Source: Stieleria tagensis (lineage in GTDB: Bacteria; Planctomycetota; Planctomycetia; Pirellulales; Pirellulaceae). From it: 64,000 bases of DNA. This document shows, piece after piece, positions 17,104-26,076 of the stretch (positions are counted from its first letter, which is position 1; the number at the start of each line of letters is the position of its first letter). Made by a program: the position numbers and the translations under genes. Where the stretch lies: positions 1 to 64,000 of the forward strand of contig NZ_JAMYFE010000038.1 in NCBI RefSeq assembly GCF_024129865.1, given 5' to 3'. The notes under the pieces are model-generated. The model worked only from the letters and a program-made list of their open reading frames with translations. It did no database searches and was not told the DNA's origin.

Positions 17104-19161
17104 ATGGACAGCCAGAGCAACTGTGACGCCGGTTCATCGACCCATTTGACAGCACGACCCACTGCGGTGACCAAGGACGGCCCCGTGAATACACCTTTTA
17201 CTCGCGTACTGAAATTGGCGTGCCGTCGCTGGTGGGCGCTGACCGGTATCCTGGTCACGTCGCTAGGGATCGCATTGCTATGGAGCGCCAATATCAGTGC
17301 ACTGTTTCCATTGGTCGAAGTCGTCTTTGCCGGCGATTCGCTGCCGGAATACGTTGATCAGCAGATTGTGGAATCCAATGCTGCGGTCGTAGAGTTGCAG
17401 TCGCAAATTGACGCCGCCGGCGCTGATCCCGATGCCAATCCATTGGCGATCTCGGCACTCGGAGACCAACTGAGTTTTCATGCCAAGAAAGCGGCCTCGT
17501 ACCAGCGCGCCCAGCCTTGGGTGGATGCCTATTGCCCGACGACTCCGTTTGGCACGCTGCTGCTGATTTTAGGCTTTTTGGTGGGGGGCACCGCGATCAA
17601 ACTCTTGGCGCTGACGGCCAACATGATGTGGGTGCAATACATCGCCGGGCGGACCGCGATCGATTTGCAACAAATCTTTTTTCGCAAAGCCCTGCGTTTG
17701 GACATGGACGCCTTTGGCGAAAACGGGTCCTCCGATCTGACCGCCCGCCTGACCAACGATGTGGCACTGGTCACCGCCGGCGTTTCCACGCTGCTGGGAC
17801 GGATGATTCGAGAACCGTTGAAACTGATCGCCTGCTTGATCGGTGCGGCTTGTGTCTGTCCGCGTCTGCTGTTGCTGGTGATGGTCGTCTCGCCGCTCTT
17901 GGCCGTGGTGATGCAGTGGCTCAGCCGTGCAATTCGCCGCGCCAGTCGCCGTGCGATGGAAGAGATGAGCCAACTGTATGGGATGCTGAACGATTCCTTT
18001 GCTGGGATTCGAGTGGTCAAAGCGTCCAACACACAAGCGTTCGAACGCGCCCGCCTGCGGCGTGCAACGTACGCCTATTATCGCAAGTCGATGAAGATGG
18101 CGTTCTACAACACGCTGGCGCGGGGCACCAGTGAATTGATGGGGATGACCACTGTGGCGCTGGCGATTCTGGCCGGTGGTTACATGGTTCTGAACCAGCA
18201 AACGCACCTGTTCGGATTGAAAATGTCCGAGGGCCCCCTCGAGCGCGGCCAGATGATCATGTTCTTTGGATTCCTGATCGGTGCCTCCGATCCGGCCAGA
18301 AAGCTGGCGGACGTTTGGAGCGGACTACAGCGCGGCATCGCCGCCTCGATCCGTGTGATGGAAATCGTTGACATGCCGATTCGTGTCGAAGAACCCACCG
18401 ATCCCCGCTCGCCGGACCGACCCCATTCGACGATCCGATTCAAAGAGGTCGGCTATCAATATCCGTCGGGTCCCCAGGTCTTGCGCGGCATTGAGATGGA
18501 AATTGCGCATGGCGAGACCGTTGCCGTGGTCGGCCCCAATGGTTGCGGCAAGAGCACGTTGGTCAGCCTGCTGTGTCGTTTTGACGACCCCCAGCAAGGA
18601 CAAGTCCTGATCGACGATGTACCGATCAATGAAATGCGGACTCGCGATCTACGCCGACGACTGGCGCTCGTGACACAGCGCACCGTCCTGTTTGACGACA
18701 CGATTGAAAATAACATTCGCTATGGCAGTCCCGGTGCGGATTCGCATGCGGTGGTCCGAGCCGCGAAGCTGGCCTTTGCCGATGACTTCATTCGTCGCAA
18801 GATGCCTAACGGTTACCAGACACTGTTGGGAACCGGTGGCATGCGATTGTCCGGCGGCCAAATGCAGCGGATCGCGTTGGCACGTGCCTTCCTGCGTGAT
18901 CCCGAAATCTTGATCTTGGACGAAGCGACCAGCCAAATCGATTTGGAAAGCGAGCAACTCATTCATCGCGCTTTGGAAAAGTTTCTGATCGGTCGCACCG
19001 GTCTAATGATCACACACCGGCCGAGCACCTTGGCGATGGCCGATCGAATCATCGTGGTTGAATCAGGCCAAGTTGCAGCCAGTGGAGTGCACGAGGACCT
19101 GATCAAAGTCAACCGGTTCTATCAAAGTCTGTGTGGGGCCGAAGTGCCCAAGGCGGCCTGA
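17104..19161 (+). CDS. ABC exporter, MsbA-like half transporter
   Basis: A membrane domain fused to an ATPase domain in one chain. Membrane helices lie in the first 430 residues; a periplasmic insertion of about 100 residues (SALFPLVEVVF to LSFHAKK) with predicted helical content sits between helices 1 and 2. The ATPase part has Walker A GPNGCGKST, the Q-loop VTQRTVLFDD, signature LSGGQ, Walker B ILILDEATS and the H-loop ITHRPST. The start could also be 17035 or a later GTG; ATG 17104 with GAGGGG just before it is chosen (685 residues). The substrate is probably lipid-like, but unproven. Confidence 0.85.
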   Translation: MDSQSNCDAGSSTHLTARPTAVTKDGPVNTPFTRVLKLACRRWWALTGILVTSLGIALLWSANISALFPLVEVVFAGDSLPEYVDQQIVESNAAVVELQSQIDAAGADPDANPLAISALGDQLSFHAKKAASYQRAQPWVDAYCPTTPFGTLLLILGFLVGGTAIKLLALTANMMWVQYIAGRTAIDLQQIFFRKALRLDMDAFGENGSSDLTARLTNDVALVTAGVSTLLGRMIREPLKLIACLIGAACVCPRLLLLVMVVSPLLAVVMQWLSRAIRRASRRAMEEMSQLYGMLNDSFAGIRVVKASNTQAFERARLRRATYAYYRKSMKMAFYNTLARGTSELMGMTTVALAILAGGYMVLNQQTHLFGLKMSEGPLERGQMIMFFGFLIGASDPARKLADVWSGLQRGIAASIRVMEIVDMPIRVEEPTDPRSPDRPHSTIRFKEVGYQYPSGPQVLRGIEMEIAHGETVAVVGPNGCGKSTLVSLLCRFDDPQQGQVLIDDVPINEMRTRDLRRRLALVTQRTVLFDDTIENNIRYGSPGADSHAVVRAAKLAFADDFIRRKMPNGYQTLLGTGGMRLSGGQMQRIALARAFLRDPEILILDEATSQIDLESEQLIHRALEKFLIGRTGLMITHRPSTLAMADRIIVVESGQVAASGVHEDLIKVNRFYQSLCGAEVPKAA

Positions 19162-19163
19162 GA

Positions 19164-20117
19164 TCATTGCCGCTCAACCGTGTCGCTCTGCGGTGCGGCC
19201 AGGTTCATCAGAAACGTGGTTTGAAGTTTCTGAATTTCGGGCGACGCGAACCCTCGTCCGCCGTGCTTGGCACCCGGGATCAAACGGATTTGACTGCGCA
19301 CTCCGGCGGACTCCAGTGCCGCATGCAGCGACTGGCTTTGATTCGCAGGAACCACCGGATCACTCTCGCCGTGAATGATCAGAAACGGCGGATCATCTTT
19401 GTCGATATAAGTGATCGGATTCACGCGTTTGATGCCCTCGGTGTTGGAGAGAACCTCACCACCACCCAGCAGTTTTGATTCCGGTGATCCGTCTTTGTTA
19501 TGACCTTGGTAGCCGGGTGTCGACACAAACTGCTTGAAATCTGTTGGGCCGTATAAATCGACCACAGCCTGCACACGGCTCGATTGGTCGGCCCAGCCGC
19601 CATTGCCTTCCAATTCCTTGACGCCAGCGGACGTACCGACCAGGGCGGCCAAGTGCCCACCGGCCGAACTGCCACCGACTGCGATCCGGTCGGGATCGAT
19701 GTTGTACTTGGCCGCGTGAGCCCGCAGGTATCGAATTGCACATTTGCAGTCTTCGATCTGTGCTGGAAAAGCAGCTTCATCGGTCAGGCGATATTCGATC
19801 GTGGCCCCGACAAAACCGTTGCGGACCAATGCAGCCACCTTGCGGATCCCGCCTTCCTTGGTCCCACCCTGCCAGCCGCCGCCGTGAATCCAAACGTAGG
19901 CAGGGAGCGGCCGGTCGGAAATCGGTTTGGGCTGCACGATGTGCATGGTTAAGTCACGCCCACCACCGTTGCCGAAGACAACGTCGCGAAGCACTGTCAA
20001 ATCGTCCTGCAGCGTTTGGTTTGGAATGTTCGGGCGGCTGCGTGGTTTGTCGGACTGGGCATCAACCGAGGACGGTAAGATCACTGCGGCGAACAGCGAG
20101 ACTACAAGATAGCGCAT
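19164..20117 (-). CDS. Secreted alpha/beta-hydrolase esterase (HSL/BD-FAE type)
   Basis: A 317-residue protein with a signal peptide (about 1-21, ending SVDAQ). The oxyanion motif WIHGGGW (76-82) and nucleophile elbow GGSSAGG (148-154, Ser151) are clear; the acid lies in HGESDPVVP and the catalytic His in GAKHGGRGF. This type often deacetylates polysaccharides or cleaves carboxyl esters. It is convergent with the ABC exporter gene, with only 2 bases between the stop codons. Confidence 0.87.
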   Translation of the reverse strand: MRYLVVSLFAAVILPSSVDAQSDKPRSRPNIPNQTLQDDLTVLRDVVFGNGGGRDLTMHIVQPKPISDRPLPAYVWIHGGGWQGGTKEGGIRKVAALVRNGFVGATIEYRLTDEAAFPAQIEDCKCAIRYLRAHAAKYNIDPDRIAVGGSSAGGHLAALVGTSAGVKELEGNGGWADQSSRVQAVVDLYGPTDFKQFVSTPGYQGHNKDGSPESKLLGGGEVLSNTEGIKRVNPITYIDKDDPPFLIIHGESDPVVPANQSQSLHAALESAGVRSQIRLIPGAKHGGRGFASPEIQKLQTTFLMNLAAPQSDTVERQ

Positions 20118-20164
20118 GGTGTTGTTGGTTTGACAGGCGTGTCGAGAGAAAGTTCAGAGAACTC

Positions 20165-22189
20165 TCAATTAGAACGCAACGGAACGTGTGGTGTGGGGCC
20201 CAGATTGGATCCCAGACAGTGTAGCGCGCCGCCTTTGGTGGCCAGCCAAGAGCAATCGATCAACTTGATTTCCCAATCCGGTAGCAATCGTTCGTAGGTC
20301 GCTTTCACTTCCTGTTCGGTTGCCGCCGCATTATACGATGGAACCAATAGGACTCCGTTGGCAAAGATGACATTGGTGTAGCTGTTGGCAAACCCGTTTT
20401 CGATCGCCCTCATTGGAATGCGTACGATCTTTAACGCTTGGCCATTGACCTGGACGGTTGCCAATTGCTCGGCCAGATGGTCCAGCATTTTGCGATTGTC
20501 ATCGCCCGGCTGATCGGGTTGGCTCAGCACCAGCGTGCCGGGGTCGGTGAACGTCATGAACAGATCGACATGGCCCGTCAACTCACCGATCAACGGTGGC
20601 ACGGGCAATAGTTGTGACGCACCGGTGACTCGCTGCAGTTCCTGTTTTATTTCCTCCAGCTCAAAACCATACTGCAAATTGTCCTCAATCACGGTCTTGG
20701 AAACGATCGTTAATCCTTGGCCGTTGGACAGCAGCGTGCCGCCTTCGATGTGCAGCGGTGTCGGGATGACTTGGGATTCCCAGCGCGTTGCGATTAGTTT
20801 GGGGAGTGCGTCATTAACGGGTCGCTGAAAGTTGTCGAATCGCGATTGGTGGGAATCAAACCAAACCGTGGTCCCCTGCGACGTGGCTGCCACCAACGGA
20901 CCGGTGTCGCGAAACCATGGCACCTCGAAGGGTTGAACGCCGAACCGGACATTCGTGATTGGGATTTCTGCGTCGGCAAATGCCGTCATTGCGTCGTCCA
21001 ACGAGTCGTCATTGTCCGCTAGAACTTCAATGCGCCAGCGATCGTGGGTCGCCCGAGCGATTTGCAGTACCGGATCATGAGTCCATTGGTAAGTTCCCCA
21101 GGGCAGCACAATGCCCGTTTGGGGTGCGAATTCTGCGACGGCTTGCGTCTTCAGTTCAGGCCGCAGAGCAACGGTCTCGGTCACCAGGTCGACTAGCGGG
21201 CTCCACCGCCACGTGGCACAGGTGTGTTTGCGGGTCATTGCCAAGTCATGATCAATCATCGCGATGGCGCTGCGATAGCGAATGCTGCGCGGCGCGATGT
21301 CGCTTCCCAAGTTATGGTTGTCGGCCAGTGGCAGAATCTCGGCGAGAAGATCGCGAGCCGACTGGCAGACGGATTCCGATTGATCATATCGTCCCTTCTC
21401 AAACAACTGTTGCCCCCATGCCATCTGGGTGTCAACCAGAATTTCTGTGGCCACGGTTAGGCTGGGTTGGTCGGGAAGGGCGCGAAGGATTTTGATGGAT
21501 TCAACCAGGGCATTTTTGCCCTGGTCGTTCGCCGCGGTGGACAGGGTACCGGCATTGCGTAGTGCAAGTGCCAGTGAGATGGGTTGGCTGGGGAGGGTGC
21601 GAAACAGCGAGACACTGGTTTGGATTTCATCGCGCGCTCGCTTGGTTTCACCCAATTGTGCCAGCGAGCAACCGAGTGTGTTTCGGGCAGATCCGACCAA
21701 TCGCTGGTCACCGCCCTCGGCGGCCAAGGCGATTGCTTTGGTCAAAGCCTGTTTGGCGGCGATCTGATTTCCTTCTAGCGATGCCAATTGCCCCAAGCGA
21801 TAGTGTGCCAAGGCTCTCTCGGCTACCAAATCCGCGCGTTCACGGGTGCTTTCAATCCACGACATCAACCGTTTTTTCAGGTCCAGCTTGGTCGCCGAAA
21901 AATCGTTGCTCGGCGGCAATTGCCGCGCGGCTTTTCCGATGAAGTCTTCTTGCGCCCGATCCAGTTCCCTGATGGCTGAAATCAAAAATTGATCGGCTTC
22001 GCCAAGTTTGTTTGCAGACTCGGTTTGATCTTTTTTTGATTGTCCCAACGCAAGTTGGAATTCGTCCAAACGACGCGAGGTGCTACCAAGTTCTTTGGTG
22101 GTGTAGCCAGCCACCGCCACCGAGAGCACTGTCACGACGGCCAGAAAAAACAAGAAATAGTTAGAGCGTTGAATCAGCTGCTGCGCCAT
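20165..22189 (-). CDS. Membrane-anchored agmatine/peptidyl-arginine deiminase-like protein
   Basis: A 674-residue protein. An N-terminal membrane segment (about 10-29) is followed by a coiled-coil-like stretch (35-75) and a TPR-like helical region (about 105-290). The C-terminal half is a guanidine-modifying domain of the PAD_porph/agmatine deiminase type: HIEGGTLLSNG, the FANSYTNVIFANGVLLVPSY segment, and a terminal catalytic Cys in GGALHCLGSN (Cys658). Agmatine deiminases are normally soluble and about 370 residues, so the fusion is unusual. The frame is open to 22420, but ATG 22189 directly precedes the membrane segment. Confidence 0.75.
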   Translation of the reverse strand: MAQQLIQRSNYFLFFLAVVTVLSVAVAGYTTKELGSTSRRLDEFQLALGQSKKDQTESANKLGEADQFLISAIRELDRAQEDFIGKAARQLPPSNDFSATKLDLKKRLMSWIESTRERADLVAERALAHYRLGQLASLEGNQIAAKQALTKAIALAAEGGDQRLVGSARNTLGCSLAQLGETKRARDEIQTSVSLFRTLPSQPISLALALRNAGTLSTAANDQGKNALVESIKILRALPDQPSLTVATEILVDTQMAWGQQLFEKGRYDQSESVCQSARDLLAEILPLADNHNLGSDIAPRSIRYRSAIAMIDHDLAMTRKHTCATWRWSPLVDLVTETVALRPELKTQAVAEFAPQTGIVLPWGTYQWTHDPVLQIARATHDRWRIEVLADNDDSLDDAMTAFADAEIPITNVRFGVQPFEVPWFRDTGPLVAATSQGTTVWFDSHQSRFDNFQRPVNDALPKLIATRWESQVIPTPLHIEGGTLLSNGQGLTIVSKTVIEDNLQYGFELEEIKQELQRVTGASQLLPVPPLIGELTGHVDLFMTFTDPGTLVLSQPDQPGDDNRKMLDHLAEQLATVQVNGQALKIVRIPMRAIENGFANSYTNVIFANGVLLVPSYNAAATEQEVKATYERLLPDWEIKLIDCSWLATKGGALHCLGSNLGPTPHVPLRSN

Positions 22190-22438
22190 GCGATCAATCG
22201 AAAGCGATGTGAATAGAAGGGCCGTTCGGTGGCCGGCCGGCGCATTTGAGTCAGCTACGGCGATCCCTATTCGACTTAAACCCGCGCCGCGGCAGTTGGT
22301 GCTGAGGAAAATCGCGACGGGCAACTTTTTCGACTGAATCGCAGCCAAGGGCGGTCGATTTCCCGGTAAGCCGATACCGGTGCATTTCGACGCAACGTTG
22401 AGACGACTGTGGCAAGCCACCGTAGACGCTGAAACGTC

Positions 22439-23353
22439 CTATGCGGGGTGGGGGGCAGCACTCCCGGCCAGGTACTTCACCAAAGTCACGCTGGCGTTAT
22501 TGTGGTCAATCCGGACTTCGTCCATCACGCTGGTCAGCAGCAACATTCCGCGGCCGCGTTCGTCGGCAAAGCTTTGTGGGGTGCCGGGCAGAGGTGCTTT
22601 GCGGATGGAATCTCCGGCACCATCATGACTGACCCGGAACTTGGCCCGTCGATCGTTGACGTCAAATCGCAGCGTGACGATCCGATCGGTCAATTGACGT
22701 GCCGATTCGTCCCGGTGTTTGGCACTGACCAATGTCAGGGCGTCGGCCGTCGACATTGGCGCGGTATGGACCGGTTCTTCCAAATTACAATGCACGATCG
22801 AATGGAACAGCAAGTACCGCAGGGCTTCGGCCATCCGAATGCGGTCGCCGGTATGAAGCACGTTCATCGTTGCCATCAACCGCACCATCAAACAGGCCAA
22901 CGGGTCAATCCGCTCGATATCACAGTCGATGATGAATTCGTATTTCGAACGAGTCAGCGCGCCTTTCAAATCCAATGACTCGGCATTGGCGTCGACAAAT
23001 CGAATCACGCGGCGGACGGTTTCCGCCAACAAGATGCCGGCGTGTTCTTTGGAAATGTAGTTGGCCGCGCCGGTACCCAGTGCTTCGGCCGCCAAGTCTT
23101 CGCTGCCAAACGCGGTGACCAGGATCGCCGGAATCAGTGGACAGGTCGAGCGCATTTTGCGGATCAATTGCACGCCGTTCATCTCCGGCATTTGCATGTC
23201 CGTGACAACTAAATCCACCGTGTTGTCCTGTAGCACCTGCAGCGCTTCGATTCCATTGGCTGCGTTGAGGACGGTGTTGCCCTGGTCCTGCAAGATTCGG
23301 GAGATCAAGAAGGACTGGGTCGCACTGTCGTCAACAACAAGAATATTAGGCAC
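22439..23353 (-). CDS. Response regulator with RsbW-like HATPase output
   Basis: A 304-residue protein. Receiver domain about 1-120: ILVVDD at the start, phospho-acceptor Asp52 in VTDMQMPEMNG, Thr in LVTAFG, Lys in YISKEH. The C-terminal part (about 145-300) resembles the anti-sigma/serine kinase HATPase fold, with ALRYLLFHSIVH, VSHDGAGD and ERGRGMLLLTSVMDEV. It may control a partner-switching pathway by phosphorylation. GTG 23353 is chosen because it puts the receiver at the N-terminus; an ATG at 23422 is an alternative. No kinase gene is adjacent. Confidence 0.75.
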   Translation of the reverse strand: MPNILVVDDSATQSFLISRILQDQGNTVLNAANGIEALQVLQDNTVDLVVTDMQMPEMNGVQLIRKMRSTCPLIPAILVTAFGSEDLAAEALGTGAANYISKEHAGILLAETVRRVIRFVDANAESLDLKGALTRSKYEFIIDCDIERIDPLACLMVRLMATMNVLHTGDRIRMAEALRYLLFHSIVHCNLEEPVHTAPMSTADALTLVSAKHRDESARQLTDRIVTLRFDVNDRRAKFRVSHDGAGDSIRKAPLPGTPQSFADERGRGMLLLTSVMDEVRIDHNNASVTLVKYLAGSAAPHPA

Positions 23354-23635
23354 AACGAACCGGGGGACAAAGGTGCGAGAAGGAACCCTGTGATTATGGT
23401 GGCTGGGTAACCACCAGTCCATCAGCAAATCTCGCTGGGATGGCAGACATTTGTTTTCGCGGTAGTCTCTCGATTGACCAAACGAGCGATCCGACGCCCT
23501 AAAAACTTGACATTCGCCATGGCAAGTCCTATACAAAGTGTCCCCACACGTCTGGGCCGGTTGATAGGCGCGTGGTGAGTCAGTGATCCGGTGTCTCCGT
23601 TCTTTTCCTTCTCCACCGTCTCGGGCAATCGAAAA

Positions 23636-23872
23636 ATGCGTCTTCCCCAAACAAATTTAGTTCTCGGCCGACGCGGCGGCGGGATCGGCCGAATTGTTGG
23701 TTGGTTCATCCGGATCGTGATTTACGACATTTGCATCACCGGGATTTCGGATTTGTTGGGCGTCTCGCGGATGGTCGCCCTGTTCATCTTTCTGGGCATC
23801 CTGGGTGTCATCGCGTTTGTCGGTTATCTTCTACGCAACAAGTATGCGACCGGCGTCGAAGAAGATTATTGA
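23636..23872 (+). CDS. Small membrane protein of unknown function
   Basis: A 78-residue protein that begins MRLPQTNLVLGRRGGG, with two hydrophobic segments (about 19-38 and 46-66) and a short charged tail ending EEDY. The basic N-terminus suggests an N-in orientation. It lies 77 bases before the AIM24 gene on the same strand and divergent from the response regulator gene. No family was recognised; coding is supported by an open frame with a plausible membrane protein. Confidence 0.55.
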   Translation: MRLPQTNLVLGRRGGGIGRIVGWFIRIVIYDICITGISDLLGVSRMVALFIFLGILGVIAFVGYLLRNKYATGVEEDY

Positions 23873-23949
23873 TCGCCGCCGGCGACCGAGATTTCTGATT
23901 TGTCGAAGCCTCTGAAACAAGAGCGTTCAGACCGCTCGACCATCTGTCT

Positions 23950-24759
23950 ATGGAATTTCGCGTCAACCACGCACCCGTTTTTTCGACGCTGGAGTTCACA
24001 CTCGCGCAGCACGAATTTGTGGTGGCCCAGCCCAACAGCATGTTGACGATGAGCAACGGGATCGGCGTGTCCGCCTATGTCGGTCGCCAACCCACCGCGC
24101 CCTGCGACGATGGCGAGCGTTCGATTGCGACCGCTGCTCAATCGTCTGCTGACAATCCGCCGTCAAGTACGCCATCGGACGACGCGTCGCCGGCAATCTC
24201 GCCGCGGCCCGGTCGACGAAATTCATGGTTCAGCGGCTTCAAAAACATGCTCGGTGGCGAAAGCTTTTTCACCGCCGAATTTCGCGCCAAATCGAACGAT
24301 CAAACGGTCGTGCTGGCGCCTGAAAGCTATGGCGATATCGTCACCCTGGATTTGAGTTCCCAGTCCAGCTATTACCTGACCCGCGGTTCGTATTTGGCCA
24401 ACGTCGGCGCGACCAACATTCGGATCAAGTACGGCGGGCTGAAGGGTTTGATGAGCAAGAAAGGTTTGTTCTTGTTGCATGCGACCGGCCAAGGCCACGT
24501 GTTCTGTCAAAGCTACGGTGCCATCGTGCATCGTTACCTTGAGGCCGATGAAACGCTGTTTGTCGACAATCGGTTCATGATCGCGTTTTCCGACACGGTG
24601 ACCTATCAGTTGGTCAAAGCGACCGAGTCGATCAAAGATTCGTTGATGTCGGGCGAAGGCCTGGTCAATCGTTACACCGGTCCCGGTGATCTCTTTTTTC
24701 AAACCCGCGGCAAACCGACCGGCGGATTTTTGACGACTCTGATCGATGTGGCATTTTAA
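23950..24759 (+). CDS. AIM24/TIGR00266-family protein
   Basis: A 269-residue protein of the AIM24 (mitochondrial biogenesis-like) beta-rich family. It shows SMLTMSNGIGVSA near residue 30, FFTAEFRA, APESYGDIVTLDL, YYLTRGSYLA and a glycine-rich LFLLHATGQG. A Ser/Pro-rich insertion (about 55-95) splits the N-terminal part. The molecular function of the family is not established; some members are linked to membranes. Its stop TAA shares an A with the ATG of the M48 peptidase gene, so the two are probably translationally coupled. Confidence 0.8.
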   Translation: MEFRVNHAPVFSTLEFTLAQHEFVVAQPNSMLTMSNGIGVSAYVGRQPTAPCDDGERSIATAAQSSADNPPSSTPSDDASPAISPRPGRRNSWFSGFKNMLGGESFFTAEFRAKSNDQTVVLAPESYGDIVTLDLSSQSSYYLTRGSYLANVGATNIRIKYGGLKGLMSKKGLFLLHATGQGHVFCQSYGAIVHRYLEADETLFVDNRFMIAFSDTVTYQLVKATESIKDSLMSGEGLVNRYTGPGDLFFQTRGKPTGGFLTTLIDVAF

Positions 24760-26036
24760 TGAACCCGCACCAGGTACCTGATCGCGAAGAATTGCTGGAT
24801 CAATTGCGTCGTGCGAATCGCTACACCTGGTTGTGGATCGCGACCCGACTGGTGGCCATCGCAGCGCTGGTCTATTTGATCCGCTGGGACAACGTGGTGC
24901 TGGCGCCGATCGTGTCTGTGACAGCTTGCATGGTCATTTTGGGCCCGTTCTTGATGAGCGTGCTGAGGGTGTGGGGACAAAAGAAAAAACGGATCGAGGA
25001 CATCAAGGAATCGACTCGTTTCGGCGACTTGGACAAACACAAGTTGCAATCGCTGTACAGCGAAACCCTGCGGCGATTAAAACTTCCCGACGAACGATTG
25101 CCGGTCTATGTGACCAGCGACAAATCACTGAACGCCGGTGCTCTGCGACTCGGTAGTCTGTTCGGTCGGCTAAACGGCATCTATCTCAATCGCCAGGTGC
25201 TGCACAAGCTGCGTGGTGAAGAAGTTCAGTCCATCATGGGACACGAACTGGGACACTACTACCGATTCAATCTGGCCGGAGATCGATTTCGAATCCTGAC
25301 ATTGGTGCTGGGTGCATTGGTCGGCATCTTTGCCGTCCAGGCAACCAATCTGAACGGCTTTCTGGGCTTTGTCGTCCTGTCAGTGGTTAGCTATGGATTC
25401 TGGACGATCAGCAATCTGCCGATGATGCGCTACGGTCGTACGATCGAATACTTGTGTGACGATTTGGGGGCCCAGGTCCAAGGCGTTGAAGCAGCGATTT
25501 CAGGTTTATTGAAAGTCGGCTTGGACGCCGAGACTCGGACGTTGATCCATTTGGAATTGCTGGCCCAGCATTCCGGCAACGCGCTGTTGTCGCCCCAAGA
25601 TGTCAGCGACGCGATCGATCGAGGAACGCCCTATGGGCATGCCGCTGAACCGGAGTTGTATGAATCGATCGGCCGTGAGATTGAACAGAAACGTCGCGCC
25701 AACCAACAGACTTCGTTGACCGGGTTCCTAAAGTACATCTGGGAAAGCGACGACGAAGATGAGGACGATCTGAAGGAACGGTTGGAAATGCAAGCCAAAG
25801 CGATCAACCAGATCCAACGTCTGGAATGGGAATCGGTCTTAGATGATCCCGACGACATTCGGTTGACCGAGCGGCAGGCCGAAAACCTGGTCCAATTGAT
25901 CTTGAGCTCTCCCGGTAAATATCTGTTCCGCGTGCCCGAGATGATTGGTCAGAGCGATGGCATTCATCCCCCGATTGAGCAGCGGATTCTGTATCTGTGG
26001 AAGAACCGCAATCTGGACACCGAATTGGTGGTTTGA
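24759..26036 (+). CDS. M48-family membrane metalloprotease
   Basis: A 425-residue protein with two N-terminal membrane segments (about 24-42 and 47-70), a zinc site HELGH (162-166) and two further hydrophobic segments (about 178-225). The catalytic part resembles the HtpX/Oma1/Ste24 group. The third ligand is expected about 50-80 residues later, around YLCDDLGAQ. The C-terminal domain (about 270-425) is acidic and helical. Such proteases act in membrane protein quality control. The overlap with the AIM24 gene suggests a joint role. Confidence 0.82.
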   Translation: MNPHQVPDREELLDQLRRANRYTWLWIATRLVAIAALVYLIRWDNVVLAPIVSVTACMVILGPFLMSVLRVWGQKKKRIEDIKESTRFGDLDKHKLQSLYSETLRRLKLPDERLPVYVTSDKSLNAGALRLGSLFGRLNGIYLNRQVLHKLRGEEVQSIMGHELGHYYRFNLAGDRFRILTLVLGALVGIFAVQATNLNGFLGFVVLSVVSYGFWTISNLPMMRYGRTIEYLCDDLGAQVQGVEAAISGLLKVGLDAETRTLIHLELLAQHSGNALLSPQDVSDAIDRGTPYGHAAEPELYESIGREIEQKRRANQQTSLTGFLKYIWESDDEDEDDLKERLEMQAKAINQIQRLEWESVLDDPDDIRLTERQAENLVQLILSSPGKYLFRVPEMIGQSDGIHPPIEQRILYLWKNRNLDTELVV

Positions 26037-26076
26037 ACGATTTGCGTCATGCATTTCGTGGCGACAAAGTCGGGCG

